Assembly: GCA_035610365.1 (NCBI GenBank)
Contig: CM069432.1
Span: 176,499,027 to 176,563,026, forward strand
Length of the DNA stretch: 64,000 nt
From: Aquatica leii
Taxonomy: Eukaryota; Arthropoda; Insecta; Coleoptera; Lampyridae
Direction of reading: 5' to 3'
This document shows positions 1 to 12,230 of this stretch, in pieces. Made by a program: the position numbers and the translations under genes. Position 1 is the first letter of the stretch, and each line of letters begins with the position of its first letter. The notes under the pieces were generated by a model that worked only from the letters and a program-made list of their open reading frames with translations, did not search any database and was not told the origin of the DNA.

Positions 1-1888
1 GTTAAGCAATTTTCAACTGATTTCCATTTTTCTCTATATGTTTAATACAATAAGTTTTTGTAATTCTTCATATGAGTACGGTTAGATTGAATATACAATG
101 GTTGAAAGGGAGACGAAGCACTTTATGTCGATATTTTTTAACAAAGTTTTTAGTTTATTCAAATACTTATAGAAAAAATATTAATTTATCTTTCAAAAAT
201 GTATAATAATTCCTTTTTTAAACGATTTATTTCAAATGAAACATTTTGTTTTCTTGATTTATAAATATCTTTTTTTTTATACTATTTGGAATCTTTGTCA
301 CTAAAGTACTGTAGTACGGGGCATTGTTCATAATAATTGTAAAAAGTTTACTCAAATTGCTTAGTAACTTATTTTAAAACTAATTAAAAAAATTCGATTC
401 ATTCAATTCCCCGTGGTAATGTGAGTTTTCGGTCGAGGAACTAAACACCAAGCCTGCATCAATAAAAGCATAATGAGAGTAGTAAGTAACCTTCTGCCAT
501 CAATTTTGGTAGTTTTAACATTTTTTGGATAGTTATCCTGCGAACAATGACCCACTGTAACATTCTGAAAAATCCAGGTTTTATCTAAGTAAACAAACTC
601 GTAAGTTTTTGCTTTTTTAATTTTTAATTACTTTTTTAAGAATCAAATGAGTTTGATTACGACGTTTGGTAAGCCTATTAAGCCTTGTCTAGGTTAAATC
701 CTATGTTTTTGAGAAGAGTATTTAATGATGTTTCACATCCTTTAAAAAGTTTTGTCAGTACCTAACAGTTTTTGTTTCAATTGATAGGTATTTGGGAAAG
801 ATTTATTGTTAACTTGGTAGGATGTTCTGTTTACAATAGAAACACTAATCTTTAAGACAGCTGCTACACGCTGTTGTAAAAATTAAAAATGGATTGTTTT
901 CTTAATTGTAATTAGTTAAACATACCTCTCGAACATTATTCAAAGGTAAAAACAGTTCACCTGCATTACGTTCTTCCTCGAAAAATTCAGTCATCGAACT
1001 CATAACCACGTCTTTTTAATTTTGTGCCAGGCATATTAACAAACTAATCTCGCAAAATAAGTAATTAACAAAATTGTTTTGAAAAGAACTGTTTTAATAA
1101 TAATACAAAACCAAAACAAATTTAACCTCACTTAATAATTTTGACAATAATATGTACGCAAACAAGTGACAAGACTGGGTTGTAATACCAACCTCTTTTT
1201 TTAAGTTCATGCATAAATAAACACAATCTTAAACTGTTTAGTGTGGTATGATTTTGACCTCATACGTCACGTGGCATTCATCTACTTTTGAGATTACTAT
1301 AGTTCTGCAATTAATGTTTTTTTTTAAATGGTAGCTTAAAAGATATCCACTAGATAATAATCATCGCTTATGTCGCTATCATGATCACAGTCAAACTGAC
1401 TAATAATAACATTTTGCTTGTCATACAAAGATTGTTTTTGGATTTACTTTTTATATACTCCTGATATTTGAGTTATCAATTCAGTTTATTTAGTAGTAGA
1501 GATACATAAATATCTTTGGTCTAAACACTCTTAAAACATTGTTTAAAATCTGCTAGTTTCAAAATACGAACACAAATTTATAGTATGTAAAGTATGTTTA
1601 GACTGTAAGATAAAAAATATAACTATTTATGTTTGTATACAGTAATAAATGTAATAAGCCATCGTATTTGTTCAACTTAATAGAAACAAATTATACGTAA
1701 CACGCACATATAGTTGTACGTCTGAATGTTAACGTGATAAAAACTATTTTAAAACTTTTTAAACAAATTTAACATCAAAAAAACGGTATCGCTAAACAAC
1801 TTAGATAATTTCGAAGTGGATTAATAAAAAATTATCATTAGCATATAAAATTTGCTTAAAAACATACCTACGTAACTGTAGAGTGCTT
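1..1888. other. AT-rich stretch without recognisable gene
   Basis: I read both strands and found no frame resembling a known protein, no RNA gene and no clear terminal repeats. Homopolymer A/T runs dominate. It ends where the minus-strand hammerhead repeat begins. Confidence 0.6.
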
Positions 1889-2375
1889 GCTATAAAGGTG
1901 GTAAAACATTAAAAGTTGATTTTATACCCACAAATTTCAAAATAATTTTGAATAAAACTGGGGGATAAAACCACAACGTAAAGGATACATCGAGGGTAAA
2001 GCAATGTCAATGCAATTGTGCAAATGCCACCAGAGTAAACTACTAGACGGCCGTTTCGCCCTTTTAGGACTCATCAGATGTAGGAGATACACTCTAATGT
2101 AATTCCCACAATTGCATTAAAAACCCTATAGCTTTTTATTCCTGTTTGACAAGGGTAACGATTAACAAACGTTTCATGGCAGAGCCATCTTTATAGTGTA
2201 AATTTACTATGTATAATTAATAACTGTAGATAGCTATAACGGTGGTAAAACGTTCAAAGTTGGTTTTACACCCGCGAATTTCAAAATAGTTTTGAATAAA
2301 ACTGCGGGATAAAACCACAACGTAAAGGACACTTCGGTGGTAAAGCAATGTCAATGCAATTGTGCAAATGTCACC
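1889..2375 (-). mobile_element. Retrozyme-like partial dimer with hammerhead ribozyme
   Basis: Two overlapping copies of one unit lie head to tail on the minus strand. The block around 1889-2035 repeats at about 2232-2375, an offset of about 343 bp, so the monomer is about 343 bp. Between the bodies sits a hammerhead motif (2032-2095). Reading the minus strand, the first copy is a full body starting just after a missing hammerhead, and the second is a 3'-truncated body. The same body, including the ATGGC...TTGTTAATC block and the CATTAGAG block before the ribozyme, recurs at 24341-24660 and, more diverged, at 57448-58350. There is no protein-coding potential. A tandem 150-450 bp unit with a type I hammerhead matches the published description of animal retrozymes. 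That identity is by architecture, since no transcript is available. Confidence 0.75.
2032..2095 (-). ncRNA. Type I hammerhead ribozyme, nearly complete
   Basis: On the minus strand the core CTGATGA (2071-2077) is followed by stem II GTCC/GGGC with loop TAAAA, then GAAA (2054-2057). Stem III is the loopless palindrome ACGGCCGT, followed by the cleavage base C (predicted cut between 2046 and 2045). Stem I pairs CTAC with GTAG and, beyond an internal loop, AGAGT with ACTCT. Two mismatches (A-A, T-T) lie between stem I and the core, so cleavage may be weakened. A stem III without a loop would be expected to work best as a dimer, which fits the tandem layout. Confidence 0.75.
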
Positions 2376-3793
2376 AACGTAACATTTGTTTTGGTCAAGT
2401 CAAGTTTTGAATTTATTCACTGCATTTTTTGATTAACGATCACGTCTTAAATTTAATTTAATTAAATTGTGCTTTATTCAATTATCAAAACTGTTTGAAA
2501 TACATACTTTACTTTATCACCAATTTAAAGGTGGTTATAAGAAGTTTACATCTGTGTATTTATTTCATTGAAGCTCACACCCAGAGGTCTGTGTTCCGAC
2601 AGCTGCCGTGGTTAAATAATTTTGTTCTAATAATAATTTAATATAATTTTTTAATTATTTTTATTTTTCATTACAACATAGTCCGGAAAAGTAAATACGA
2701 AAACATTTTTTCTTACAATTTGTTTTCCAAGATAGACTTTTTCTTGTCAGAAGGATGGTGCAACTAAGATAGAACCGAAACACAAATTAGAAACTTTTTT
2801 GTGTAAATATGTTTACGTTGTTCTAAGTTCATCACTTAAATTTTAAATTAAAACAATTGAGTTTTGAAAAGAAGACCCTATACTTATTTAAAAACTAACT
2901 TTACAATTAAAACGTTTTAGATTTATCATCGTACATCAGAATTAAAACGATATGAACCAGTAGCATAATTCTCATATCCAGTTTGCTTGTTATATAAAGT
3001 AAAATCGTTTGCCGGTATAACAGCGGTCTTCAGTTCTTGAAAGTATTAATTTACTAAAAGCTTTTATTGTTAATAGTTAATTACTACAACCGATTCAAAT
3101 ACAAAACGTTTTAAAAAATAAACATATACATAAAATTGTTATATTTTATAACGTTGATTCTATTTTTTTATTTTGTCTTACATCATATTATAAGCGTACT
3201 TTGTTTTGTAAAAATACTTTATAACGTATTAATAATACATTTTTTTAATTAAATGACGAATTGACAAAACACTTTTATTAAAAAATTTACCACAAAATTG
3301 TTGATTTTATTTCTGTTTTACTCGGTTTTACAAATTCTATGAAAAAAAAATTTAGTTTTCTGAAAAATTGTTCGTTATTATGCTCTGTTTTCTAATTATA
3401 AAAACAAAGCTAAATTTTGCACAAAGTCAAGGTTACATAGGAAAAATAGTTAGAATAACTTACACTATTGTGTGTTTAGCCAATAGATAGAGTAAAGCCT
3501 CCTCTTCAATTTTGTATAATAATTTCAACCAATGTATAGAGAAACAAGTTTACGTGTCTCTAATTCATAAAAGCGCAAACAGTATGACCCTGTTTTTGCG
3601 ATTTTATCAGTTGCAAGTCATGTAGTTTATGATTATAAATTTAAAACTCAGTTTAAATTTTAAATAGTTTTATTTCAGTAAACATTTTGAATCTCCCGCT
3701 CTTAATATTTTTTATATAGTATAACATGGATTTTTACTAATTTTCTTTTTAAGTAAACAGTATTTTTGTAACGGTTTGAGTATGTTTTTAAAT
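2376..3793. other. AT-rich stretch, nothing recognised
   Basis: No coding frame, repeat boundary or RNA motif could be supported here on either strand. Confidence 0.55.
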
Positions 3794-3795
3794 TA

Positions 3796-4273
3796 CATTC
3801 TGTGACATTGAAATTGCAACACCAAAAAGGAGTATAAATTTTGTGACCAAACTTATAGCAAGAAGGTATAGCTACTCAGAAGTAGATTAAAGTTTTATTC
3901 AAATGGATCAATTGTGATTATGCCTACAGTGCGACAGCGTGAAAAGTAAATTTGACAGAAGTTGCATTGTTGGCTTATGTGAAGGTGGTTTTTTGTAACA
4001 ATTATGTTTGACTTATGGCAATAAAAGACCTATTTTTTAGTACCATATTAATTGCCGATCAATGGTTAGGTACTGAAAGTTGTTCTGTAACTCTTCGAAC
4101 AGTTTACTGTTAAATCAGAAGTTTTGAATTGTAATCTTATAGGCCACTCCTTGTGCAACACATTAAATACAAATTGTGTACATGTTTGTTCGTTTTTAGC
4201 TAAACCTTCCTGCCAAGCTGGTTCACAACATTCCTATCCCTTCTTGGTGTTGCAATTTCAATATCACAGAGTA
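3796..4273 (+). mobile_element. Short Tc1-like transposon remnant with terminal inverted repeats
   Basis: The left end reads CATTCTGTGACATTGAAATT and continues GCAACACCAA. The right end is its inverse with a few changes, and TA dinucleotides flank both ends (3794-3795, 4274-4275), as expected for Tc1/mariner insertion. Inside, a frame starting at 3920 gives MPTVRQREK, then a stop. A +1 shift gives FDRSCIVGLCEGGF, which resembles the N-terminal helix-turn-helix start of Tc1-like transposases. The catalytic region is missing. At 478 bp this is a deletion derivative, mobile only in trans if at all. Confidence 0.8.
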
Positions 4274-5149
4274 TACTTTGTACATAAAATCAATTTTTTC
4301 TAATATCTATGATAACTGTACCAAAAGTAAATTATTTTTGGTTTTAGATTGTTTTATGTTACCTATGGGTTTTAGTACTAAAATGTAATTTGACGTTTTC
4401 TGTGTCATAATTTTAAAGGAAACAAAAATGAAATTAAACATTTGTTTAAAATCACATGCGTAATAAGAATAAACAGCAAGAACAATAAATAGTTAAATAC
4501 GTTTGGCGATAAGCAGCTGAGTATGTTTTATATTGCGTTATGATAAATTTATTAAAATACATTTAAATTGTTTTTTTACATTTTTTCATAGTTAATTGTC
4601 GTTGAAAAAAACTGTTAACAGTTAAACTGAAGAATTTATTGCTAGAACATAATATGTCTCGGAATGGAATCTTTAGGAAAATTAACCTTAAACTTAAAAC
4701 AAAAAAAAATAAAAATGTTTCACTTTAGAATTTTGCATCAAGATAGTTTATAATGGGGTTTAATTTTAACGCTTACTACTTGCGTCATTTCGAACACAAA
4801 AAAACAAATAACAATAATAAAAGAATTATTTAAAAAAAAAATACAATTTTATTATTGCATTTAACACAATAGTCTTTGATATTATTTTTGTTAAAAAAAG
4901 AATTTTTGTAAAATAGACGCTTTTTGTGACAAATATAAGTTTTAACGGTGTAAACGGGGTTTGGCCGTAAAAGTTGCTCGTTTCTTTGTAGGTGGTCCTA
5001 CCTAAGGCAGCAGGTGTCAATACCTGAAACCGAATACATTAAAATAAAAGCACGAAAAACAAAAAAATTTTTTTACTAAAAATATTATTTCTCAATAATG
5101 GGTACCTTGTAATGTGTTATTAATTCTTAATTTTTGTATTGTTTATGAT
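4274..5149. other. AT-rich stretch, nothing recognised
   Basis: A short minus-strand open frame is present but is lysine/isoleucine/phenylalanine-rich AT translation with no family resemblance. No other feature is visible. Confidence 0.5.
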
Positions 5150-5470
5150 ATAAATGTAAATAAACGTTTTCAAAATCATTTTTGTGCTGCCAACATTGCA
5201 AACGTCAATATTCGTTCGTTAGTGTAGTTACGTAATGAGCGAAAAAAGCTTTAGGATGGCAAAATAAAAACTAGGAATCCACATTAAAGTAAGTGCTCAA
5301 AGTCAATTATTATATTAGAACGAGTATGCGACAGGTGGAAAAATCATTTAAAAAATCTTGAAATTCAGTTAAAATTAAAGAAAACGATGTTAAAGTTAAT
5401 ATCAAATTTAACAGATTTTAGTAATAAATGTAATACCAACATTATATTTCTGTTGATTTTTTAAAATTTT
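5150..5470 (+). repeat. Dispersed repeat, copy A (inverse copy near 40560-40750)
   Basis: The segment with GCCAACATTGCAAACGTCAA and TAGTGTAGTTACGTAATGA recurs in inverse orientation around 40560-40735, including the flanking block with CAAAGTCAATTATT and ATGCGACAGG. The copies differ by scattered substitutions and small indels, so this is an old interspersed repeat. No terminal repeats or coding sequence identify its class. Confidence 0.7.
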
Positions 5471-5659
5471 TTCAAATAAGAATGTAATTTTACAAAAGGC
5501 AACACAAAAAATAATGTACGTTACTCTCGTTGAAAGAATCATAGCATAACACACTAACATGTAACGCTCGGTCGTGCGTTCGCGCGTCGCATTAACGTTT
5601 TTTGTGCTATGCTTTACTTTCGACTCTTGTTACGTAAACTACTATTATTAAAAATTGAT

Positions 5660-5840
5660 AATAACATTCTGGAAACCAATAAATCATATTGTATTTTTCA
5701 TGAAAAAACATTAAATACTAAATTTGGTGGTTTTCTTAGTGCAAATAAAAACTAAAATCTTTTTAAATAATATTGAATCAAATTTTTTAAACAAAAATGA
5801 TTAGCGATAAAAATACTCAAACTGCTTAGAAAAAAGGCTT
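5660..5840 (+). repeat. Direct repeat, left copy flanking a Tc1-like relic
   Basis: This roughly 175-bp block (ATTCTGGAAA...AAAATGATTA...CTCAAACTGCTTA) recurs in the same orientation at about 6510-6700. The two copies flank the Tc1-like transposase remnant at 5919-6420. They are clearly related but diverged. They may be two insertions of one repeat or a local duplication. Confidence 0.65.
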
Positions 5841-5918
5841 ATTTAGAAAAAAATAGAGCAATACATTATATTATATATATTACAAAGAAAGTTACTAACA
5901 AAAATGTATGGTATAAAA

Positions 5919-6420
5919 TTAATAATGCTTATGATCATCCTGGTTGTTAATACATTCTTGTAACCGAGTAGGTATATATGCTACCAATCAATAGTCTTCG
6001 TTTGTGGCATTCCACGCATCTTGAATTGTATCAAAAAGCTGATGGCTGTATTGACGGTCGCGAATAGAAGATTTTACATATATTGTTTAGGAAGACGGCA
6101 ATTTTTGTGTGATTTCACTTATCTTGTTTAGGGAGAGGAGAAGACATATTTGTGTAATTTAACGTATATTTCAGAAATGGCATTTTTAAATTGGCCAAAA
6201 TAATATTGTTTTAGCTGTGAATCAGGGAGAAGCAATTGTCACGTTTGCCTCTACCTTGGATCGGCGCCTGCGTGTTGAAGGTTAGAATTTAGTCTTTGTT
6301 GACTTTGAATTAACTGCAAGACTTTAGGCTAAACGATATCAATGTTGTTACAATTGGGATTTTTTGCCGGCCATTGCAGAACGCGAAAAGTTATTTCTTT
6401 AATCAATATAAAGACGTCTG
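5919..6420 (-). pseudogene. Tc1-like transposase C-terminal remnant
   Basis: The minus strand from about 6070 to 5919 reads in one frame through LFDTIQDAWNATNEDY, one stop, then TRLQECINNQDDHKHY and a terminal TAA. This is the characteristic end of Tc1-like transposases. Further upstream (about 6400-6350) RVLQWPAKNPN corresponds to the WPARSPDLNPIEH block around the last catalytic acid, here mutated (NPNCNNID), so the enzyme is dead. Frames shift between these pieces. The N-terminal half was not found. Direct repeats flank it on both sides. Confidence 0.75.
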
Positions 6421-6509
6421 GTTTGCTCGGTTTATTTTAATTTAATTAAAACAAGCTAACAAAATTATTATTACTTCTATAATTTTCTAATACGTTATCA
6501 GCAAATTAC

Positions 6510-6700
6510 GTTGTAGAAGAATTCTGGAAATCATTAAGCTAAATTGTGTTTTTTTTGAATAAAATATAAAATTTTTATTTGGTTGTTGGCCCTACTAGGC
6601 TTTTTTGGTGCAAGTAAAAGTTAAAATTCTTTCAGATAAAATTAAAGCTTCTTTTTGTAAAAAAATGATTACTGGTAAATACACAAACTACTTAAAGAAT
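6510..6700 (+). repeat. Direct repeat, right copy flanking the Tc1-like relic
   Basis: Second copy of the block at 5660-5840. It shares ATTCTGGAAA near its start, then GTGCAAGTAAAAGTTAAAAT and AAAAATGATTACTGGTAAAT, each with a close match in the left copy. Confidence 0.65.
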
Positions 6701-7089
6701 TGATGACACATTTGGATACAATAGGACAGACAAATAGAATTTGAATTGCTTTCAATTACAGGTTGACAACCTAGGTTAACTTATAAGGAGAAGTTATTCC
6801 ATCAAATTAGTTTGAGATATCTATTTATTTATTATCACATAAAAATAACTAAAGCAAACAAGGTTTTTCAAACTTTCTCGTATCCTGAAAAAACGGAGAT
6901 GATTATCAATCAATTGGATTGTAGCAATTTTTTTATCATACTTTAATTTTTTGTTACTGACAAACATCTAATAATGTAATTGTCTTCTTCTTCTTTTTGA
7001 TGCATTCACGCAGTAGTACGGGTATTGGATAATTATTAATGTAATTATTGTGGTTACAAATACAGATAATTATTTGTAGATCTTACTAA

Positions 7090-8040
7090 TTGCTCTGTGG
7101 ATCGTATGCTTGTAAAATGGTTTCCGCGAGTATACAATTGAGAGAATAGTCGGTAATAGTAGGTCTAAAATGTTTACTGAAGTTTAAAATGTGGCTTTGA
7201 TTGTGTACCCCAGAGAAAATCCATTTTCCATTTTGAAAAGTGGTATACAAAAAATAGGCTTTTCTGGTTGTATTTATACGGCTTCGTGAAACATTTGATA
7301 GTGATCTAAGAAAATATACAGCGGGATCTAAAGAGATTCTTACCGAGAGAAACAAGAAAAATCATATGGACTTTGTTCACTTCTATATTAATAAGTTTTT
7401 AGAGAGTTGGCAAAGGGTTATTTTTAACAATAAAAAATCGTTTAATAGTTTGACAATGGATTTATAAAATCTGTTGATTAAAAAAGACCTGTCATTATTA
7501 AAATTATAATTACAATAGTCCCTGTAAACATAGCGGCCGTTTCTTATTAAACACTTGGGATTGGGTAAGCTTTCGCTAACCAAGAGTATGTTAGGCTCTT
7601 GAAAGGCGCTTGGATTCCAACATGTAAATATCATACGCAACGTAATGCTACCGTCAGTGCAAATTCAATATCCGGAGGATGACTTAATTTTTCAACAAGT
7701 AAGTGTTCTTTATTCTTACATCATCATCCTAATATCTCTACTCGCTACACAACAGCTTCTTTTGAATGTTTTTTTTTGCTTTTATAAAGATAATACTCCA
7801 ATACATTTATTAAAGATTGTGCACACTATGAATTGGGAAAACAACTTGTGCGGTCGGCCTAATTTTAAGAACATTGGAAAAGTTTGGGTTTAAGTCATGC
7901 AGTTACGTCAAAACTAAGAAGAACTGAATTTCAATCCTCAACAGCGCACACAGTTGTTGATGCAATTAAAGATGAGTGGGTTGCCATAAATAAAGATTAT
8001 ATTCATTGCAATTTATTTAGTTCGCTCAAGTTAACCCCTC
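7090..8040 (+). pseudogene. Tc1/mariner-type transposase relic (DDE), frameshifted
   Basis: Pieces of one transposase appear in order on the plus strand across several frames. ERNKKNHMDFVHFYINKFLE and SWQRVIF are followed by NNKK where SDEK, with the first catalytic Asp, is expected. Next come SGRFLLNTWDWVSF, the SGR..VWGW block, and then HVNIIRNVMLPSVQIQYPED. After that DNTPIHLLKIV matches the FQQDN.PIH block with the second catalytic Asp. The end reads AHTVVDAIKDEWVAINKDYI. Between FQQ (about 7698) and DNTPIH (about 7791) lies a roughly 90-bp insert beginning GTAAGT and ending AAAG. It looks like an intron, but canonical splicing would shift the frame. Several stops and the lost first Asp make it inactive. 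Confidence 0.8.
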
Positions 8041-8260
8041 ACTTTTATTTTTCAAAAACATAATATTTTAGTGTAATAAACTGTGCTTGTTTTGTGGTAA
8101 ATTGTGCTTATATTATTTTTAATTGTGCGTAATGGCTTTTGCCTCAAAATATTAGAGACACTTTTTTAACATTGGGTTGTCTTAATATAACATATTTATA
8201 TAATGATACTGTTTAAAAAACATAATTGTTTTTGTAGATTAGAATGGTCTTATAAAGTAT

Positions 8261-10049
8261 TGTAACGAATTTTATTATTAAAACTAATTTATGTAAACTA
8301 CCAAAAATATGTTTACTTATACTACAAATATGTACACTTTTAAATTAACCGCACTAATTAAATCTAATAATATTTAATAAAAACACTTACACTAATTTAT
8401 ATAAAGCGCTATCACTTACACGAAGATAAGATAAAGTCCGCGGATAGCTTCACACACTTGTATACACTAAAGTGACGTACTTCGTAGATTTATTTATAAC
8501 ACGCGTTAACGACTTATTTATTTAGACTTGAATAATCTTTTTAACACTGCTTCGCATTACGGCAATACTTGACCTACGATTTGTTTGTTCCGTATATATA
8601 CAGATTTTGAAAATCCTTCTCGAGTGTTCCATATCTTTCGATATATGTTCTAAAAGATGGATTGCAACTATGAGAAGGCTCTTGAATTTGAGAACGTTTC
8701 AGTATCAACATAATTATAATATTTTTTTGTGTAAAAGTTGTTACGGTCGAAATTTTCTTTACGTACGCCTATGTATTCCGACATGAAATGAGCTTACGGT
8801 TTGGACGCCCCCTACCAATCTTTTTACGCGTGACTGTCATTTACGACGAATTCTTCAACTTGAAAACTGCATAAAATGGCCGGTGAATTGGCGATTGAAA
8901 TCTTCTAAACTTATCCACCGTAATGGGGACCAATTTATAAGTGTATTACGCTTATAATACATTTGAGTCGTCACCGGGTAAGATAATAACTGTCATTTAT
9001 TAAAACTCTGTTCTAATTTCTCGTAATTTGATAGCCGTTCCGCCACGTGCGGGCAATTGTTCCTAGTCGTTAACTATTGATGAAGAATCAATTTCGTATA
9101 ATAATTTAGTCGAATGAATATAATCTGAGGCATACGACATATAGCAAAAATCTAATGTACCGAACTTAACTAAAAATTGTCGAGATTCTACTCAGGCGGC
9201 AGATACCTGAGTAACCACCGTTTTCGTCGGGGTATAACAGCACACGACGACCGGGTTCGGCCTTGTGTATTTGTGTTAAATATAACTAATCATTTTGTAG
9301 ATTTCACTTTCGTGAGGAATTAGTTTGACACGACTTGCTATTTCTGGGTGTTTACAGGATATCTTGCCGAGGAAAGTACTTTCTTCGCACAAGGGAAAGT
9401 TTCTGTGTTTTTGGTAAGTGATTTTATGTATCTTATTCGTTGTCAAAAAGGGTCACTCACGAAACTGTTGCTAATAATAATTCCGTAACGATTAACGTAA
9501 GAGTATTACCATTTAGGTAATAAGTTTGCTTGCTCTGTGTTACGTCTGCTGTGTACTACCCATAATTATTAGGATAATTTAATGTTAATGCCATAATTGT
9601 TATCACTGTTTTATTGTCAGTAATGCCATATTACTAATTTTTTTTTGTGGATTCCGCATATTGTATACAAACGATATTTACTACGAACTATTCTTCGCTA
9701 CTTATTCCATTGTACTTTATTGATGTGATGTGTGCTGCCGATACTACAGGCATTTAGGTAGAAAATTTGATGTACTCCTTAATCAAAGTGTACGCTAATT
9801 ATTAATGCAAATCGTTACTCATTGTAGAAGGTTGGCGCATAAGCAAACTGTGATAGGTATTAATTTCTACCTGGAAAATATTAAAGCTCATATCTTCTAT
9901 TATTATTCCAACGTTAAACCATTAAATCGATTATACTTGTTAATCTTTCTTTTTATCTTCCCTGCTCCTGTGATAATCGTTACCTACTAATTACTTTTGG
10001 CTACTCGAACAGCCGAGTATAAGGATTACGAACCTAACATCGTGTTACA
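8261..10049 (+). repeat. Possible long LTR of a retrotransposon
   Basis: The block starts TGTAACGAA and ends CGTGTTACA, giving the TG...CA ends and short inverted termini usual for LTRs. It is less AT-rich than its surroundings over about 8440-9420. It is followed by AGTTTGGACCG, and TGGCGCCC lies about 55 bp further on (around 10100), both reminiscent of primer-binding-site regions. No second copy exists in the window, no gag or pol follows, and no target duplication flanks the block. It could be a solo or 5' LTR, or coincidence. Confidence 0.3.
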
Positions 10050-11971
10050 AGTTTGGACCGTCTGTCTTGAGCGGGACAGAAGTGACTTTGGACAAGCTCT
10101 GGCGCCCTTAATTATATTTTCTATATTCTCTGTGAACCTCCCCCCTCTCACCGACTATTGTGAGTTGGCCGTGCAGGTTCGTAAAATACCAAAAGCTTGT
10201 AACAAAGTAGTTGTTGGTTTTACATTACCAATAAAAAATTTTCTTTTGCTACTATTTATTATCAATTGGTAAGAAATCATTTTTTAGGTGGTGTAATTAC
10301 ATAAATATGTATGTGAGAAACGCTCACTTCATAAACAATACAAAAATTAACAACTAATAACACATTACAAAGTTCACATTATTGACAAATACTATTTTCA
10401 ATAAAAATTTTTTTTATTGTGCTTTAATTGCAATGTATTGTTACCTGCTGCGTTGGGTAGAACCATCTACAAGGAAACAGCCGGTTTTTACAAATTCTGT
10501 TTACACCATTAAAATTTTGATTCGCCACAAAAAGTTTGTCTCAATTTTTTTCAAAACGACTGTACATGTAGTTTTGTTCGATAAGTAGCCTATCGACGTT
10601 AATTAATTCAATTTTTAAATTTTTTGGCATCTTGGTAATAGAGTTAAATTTTCTGTCAAATTTTTGTGAGTTTTGTTTTTTGTAACTACTTATCTTTACG
10701 TCTATAAGGTGATTCTACAACACTTCTAGTACTAACGTACGTTGTAGGTTTTCTTTGCTTCCATCAGTTTTTCGAGATTTTTTAGTGTTTATCTTTGGTA
10801 TTTAATTAGCAATCCTGTATCACTTTGTAAACAATCTTTATCTGCAACACTATAATCACAAAATTGCTTGATTTACTACTAAACTCATTAAGTTTATTTA
10901 AATTTGTTTTAAAACAAGATGCCGGTTTTGCATCGATTGCCATTTTATTGTAATTAATCTTTTTCTCATGTTCTTAAAATATCCTATTAAATTTAAACTA
11001 AAAATGAGTTTTTAGGACTCATAGTCTAATCTTATTAATCTCAAAAACTAAAGTTTATTTACTAATAAAATAAATAACTATTGTTATTAGAATTTTTTAA
11101 ACTAAGTTTAAAAACGTTTTGAAACTAATATATTCCTTTGTTTTATTTATAGTAAATTCTTAAAACATTTAATTGAATATTATACGTAATAATTTTTAAC
11201 TCAAACTGTGTATTAAGTGTGATTAAATCATTTTATTATACTATTTATTTAGAAAATATAAAATTATAATTATAATAAAACGTCCAAACCTATTACTTAT
11301 GTAAAGTGGCTTATTTACGTCCCAAATTAATAAATTATTTTGTTTAGCAAAATGAGAATATGTATGTATTTTTTCTTTTAAAAAATACAGAAATTAAATT
11401 CTCGGAATTATATTTACTTCTAGTATATTTCAATTATATTTAAAAATATTGCTTAAAACTTAGTTCAAATATTTATTAGGGTATTTAATTGAAATTGTAA
11501 ACTTAGTAATAAATATATATGCAATTGAACTTTGAAAATATATAAGAAAAAAATTGTTATCGTATATTGAAAATTGTGCATAAAAACGTTTAAATAACTC
11601 GTATAGGTGTGATACATGATAGCACGTTGCAGACATGTAATTTATACTTTAACACAAAATAAAGAAAACAAATATTAATTAACGCCTTGATAGATTATTA
11701 AAAACAAAAGAAGCTTTTGACACAAAAATCGTAGATTACTTAAAATAAATTACTATTACATAAAAAAATTCTACAATTCCTAAAACTAGACTTGTTTTAT
11801 AAATTAAAAACAATAAAAGTAAAAAATAAATAAATATGTTCAAAAAATGATAAAAAAACATTAACAATTCGCAAAACTCAAAGTATTATAAAAAAACTTC
11901 AGCTGATTTAGAAGTTTGATTTTTATACACACCAATAATGATTGTGCCAATAAATAAGTGGAGGAAAGTTA
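10050..11971. other. No recognisable gene
   Basis: Open frames at about 9997-10272 and 10382-10588 use non-ATG starts and resemble no family I know. From 10600 the DNA is A/T homopolymer-rich with no visible feature. Confidence 0.5.
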
Positions 11972-12008
11972 TGTTCCCGAATGAACGACTTGAGTGAATT
12001 CGGGAACA
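11972..12008. repeat. 11-bp inverted repeat with 15-bp spacer upstream of the recombinase relic
   Basis: TGTTCCCGAAT at 11972-11982 is exactly inverted as ATTCGGGAACA at 11998-12008. It lies about 220 bp before the tyrosine recombinase start. Its geometry resembles recombinase core sites such as FRT (two inverted arms and a spacer), but it could also be a plain hairpin. Confidence 0.6.
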
Positions 12009-12230
12009 ATCTTCCCGCAAGAAGTTTGTACAATATTTGTTGTACGAATATTATTAAACTTGTTTAAATTATATTTTTATTTATGTATTAATTCCAAAAA
12101 TTTGAGAGTTGGCAAGTTTTTTGTTTTGTCGATTTACTTAATTATGTAATTAAAACTTTTGTGGTAACGTGAATAGTGCGTGATTTCGGTTATATATTGT
12201 CATTAACTTACGAGTTAAATAACTTAAATT

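Noticed and set aside
7086-7640. Minus-strand frames of 85-89 codons
   Set aside because: Shadows of the plus-strand Tc1-like transposase relic, whose motifs read in the opposite direction.
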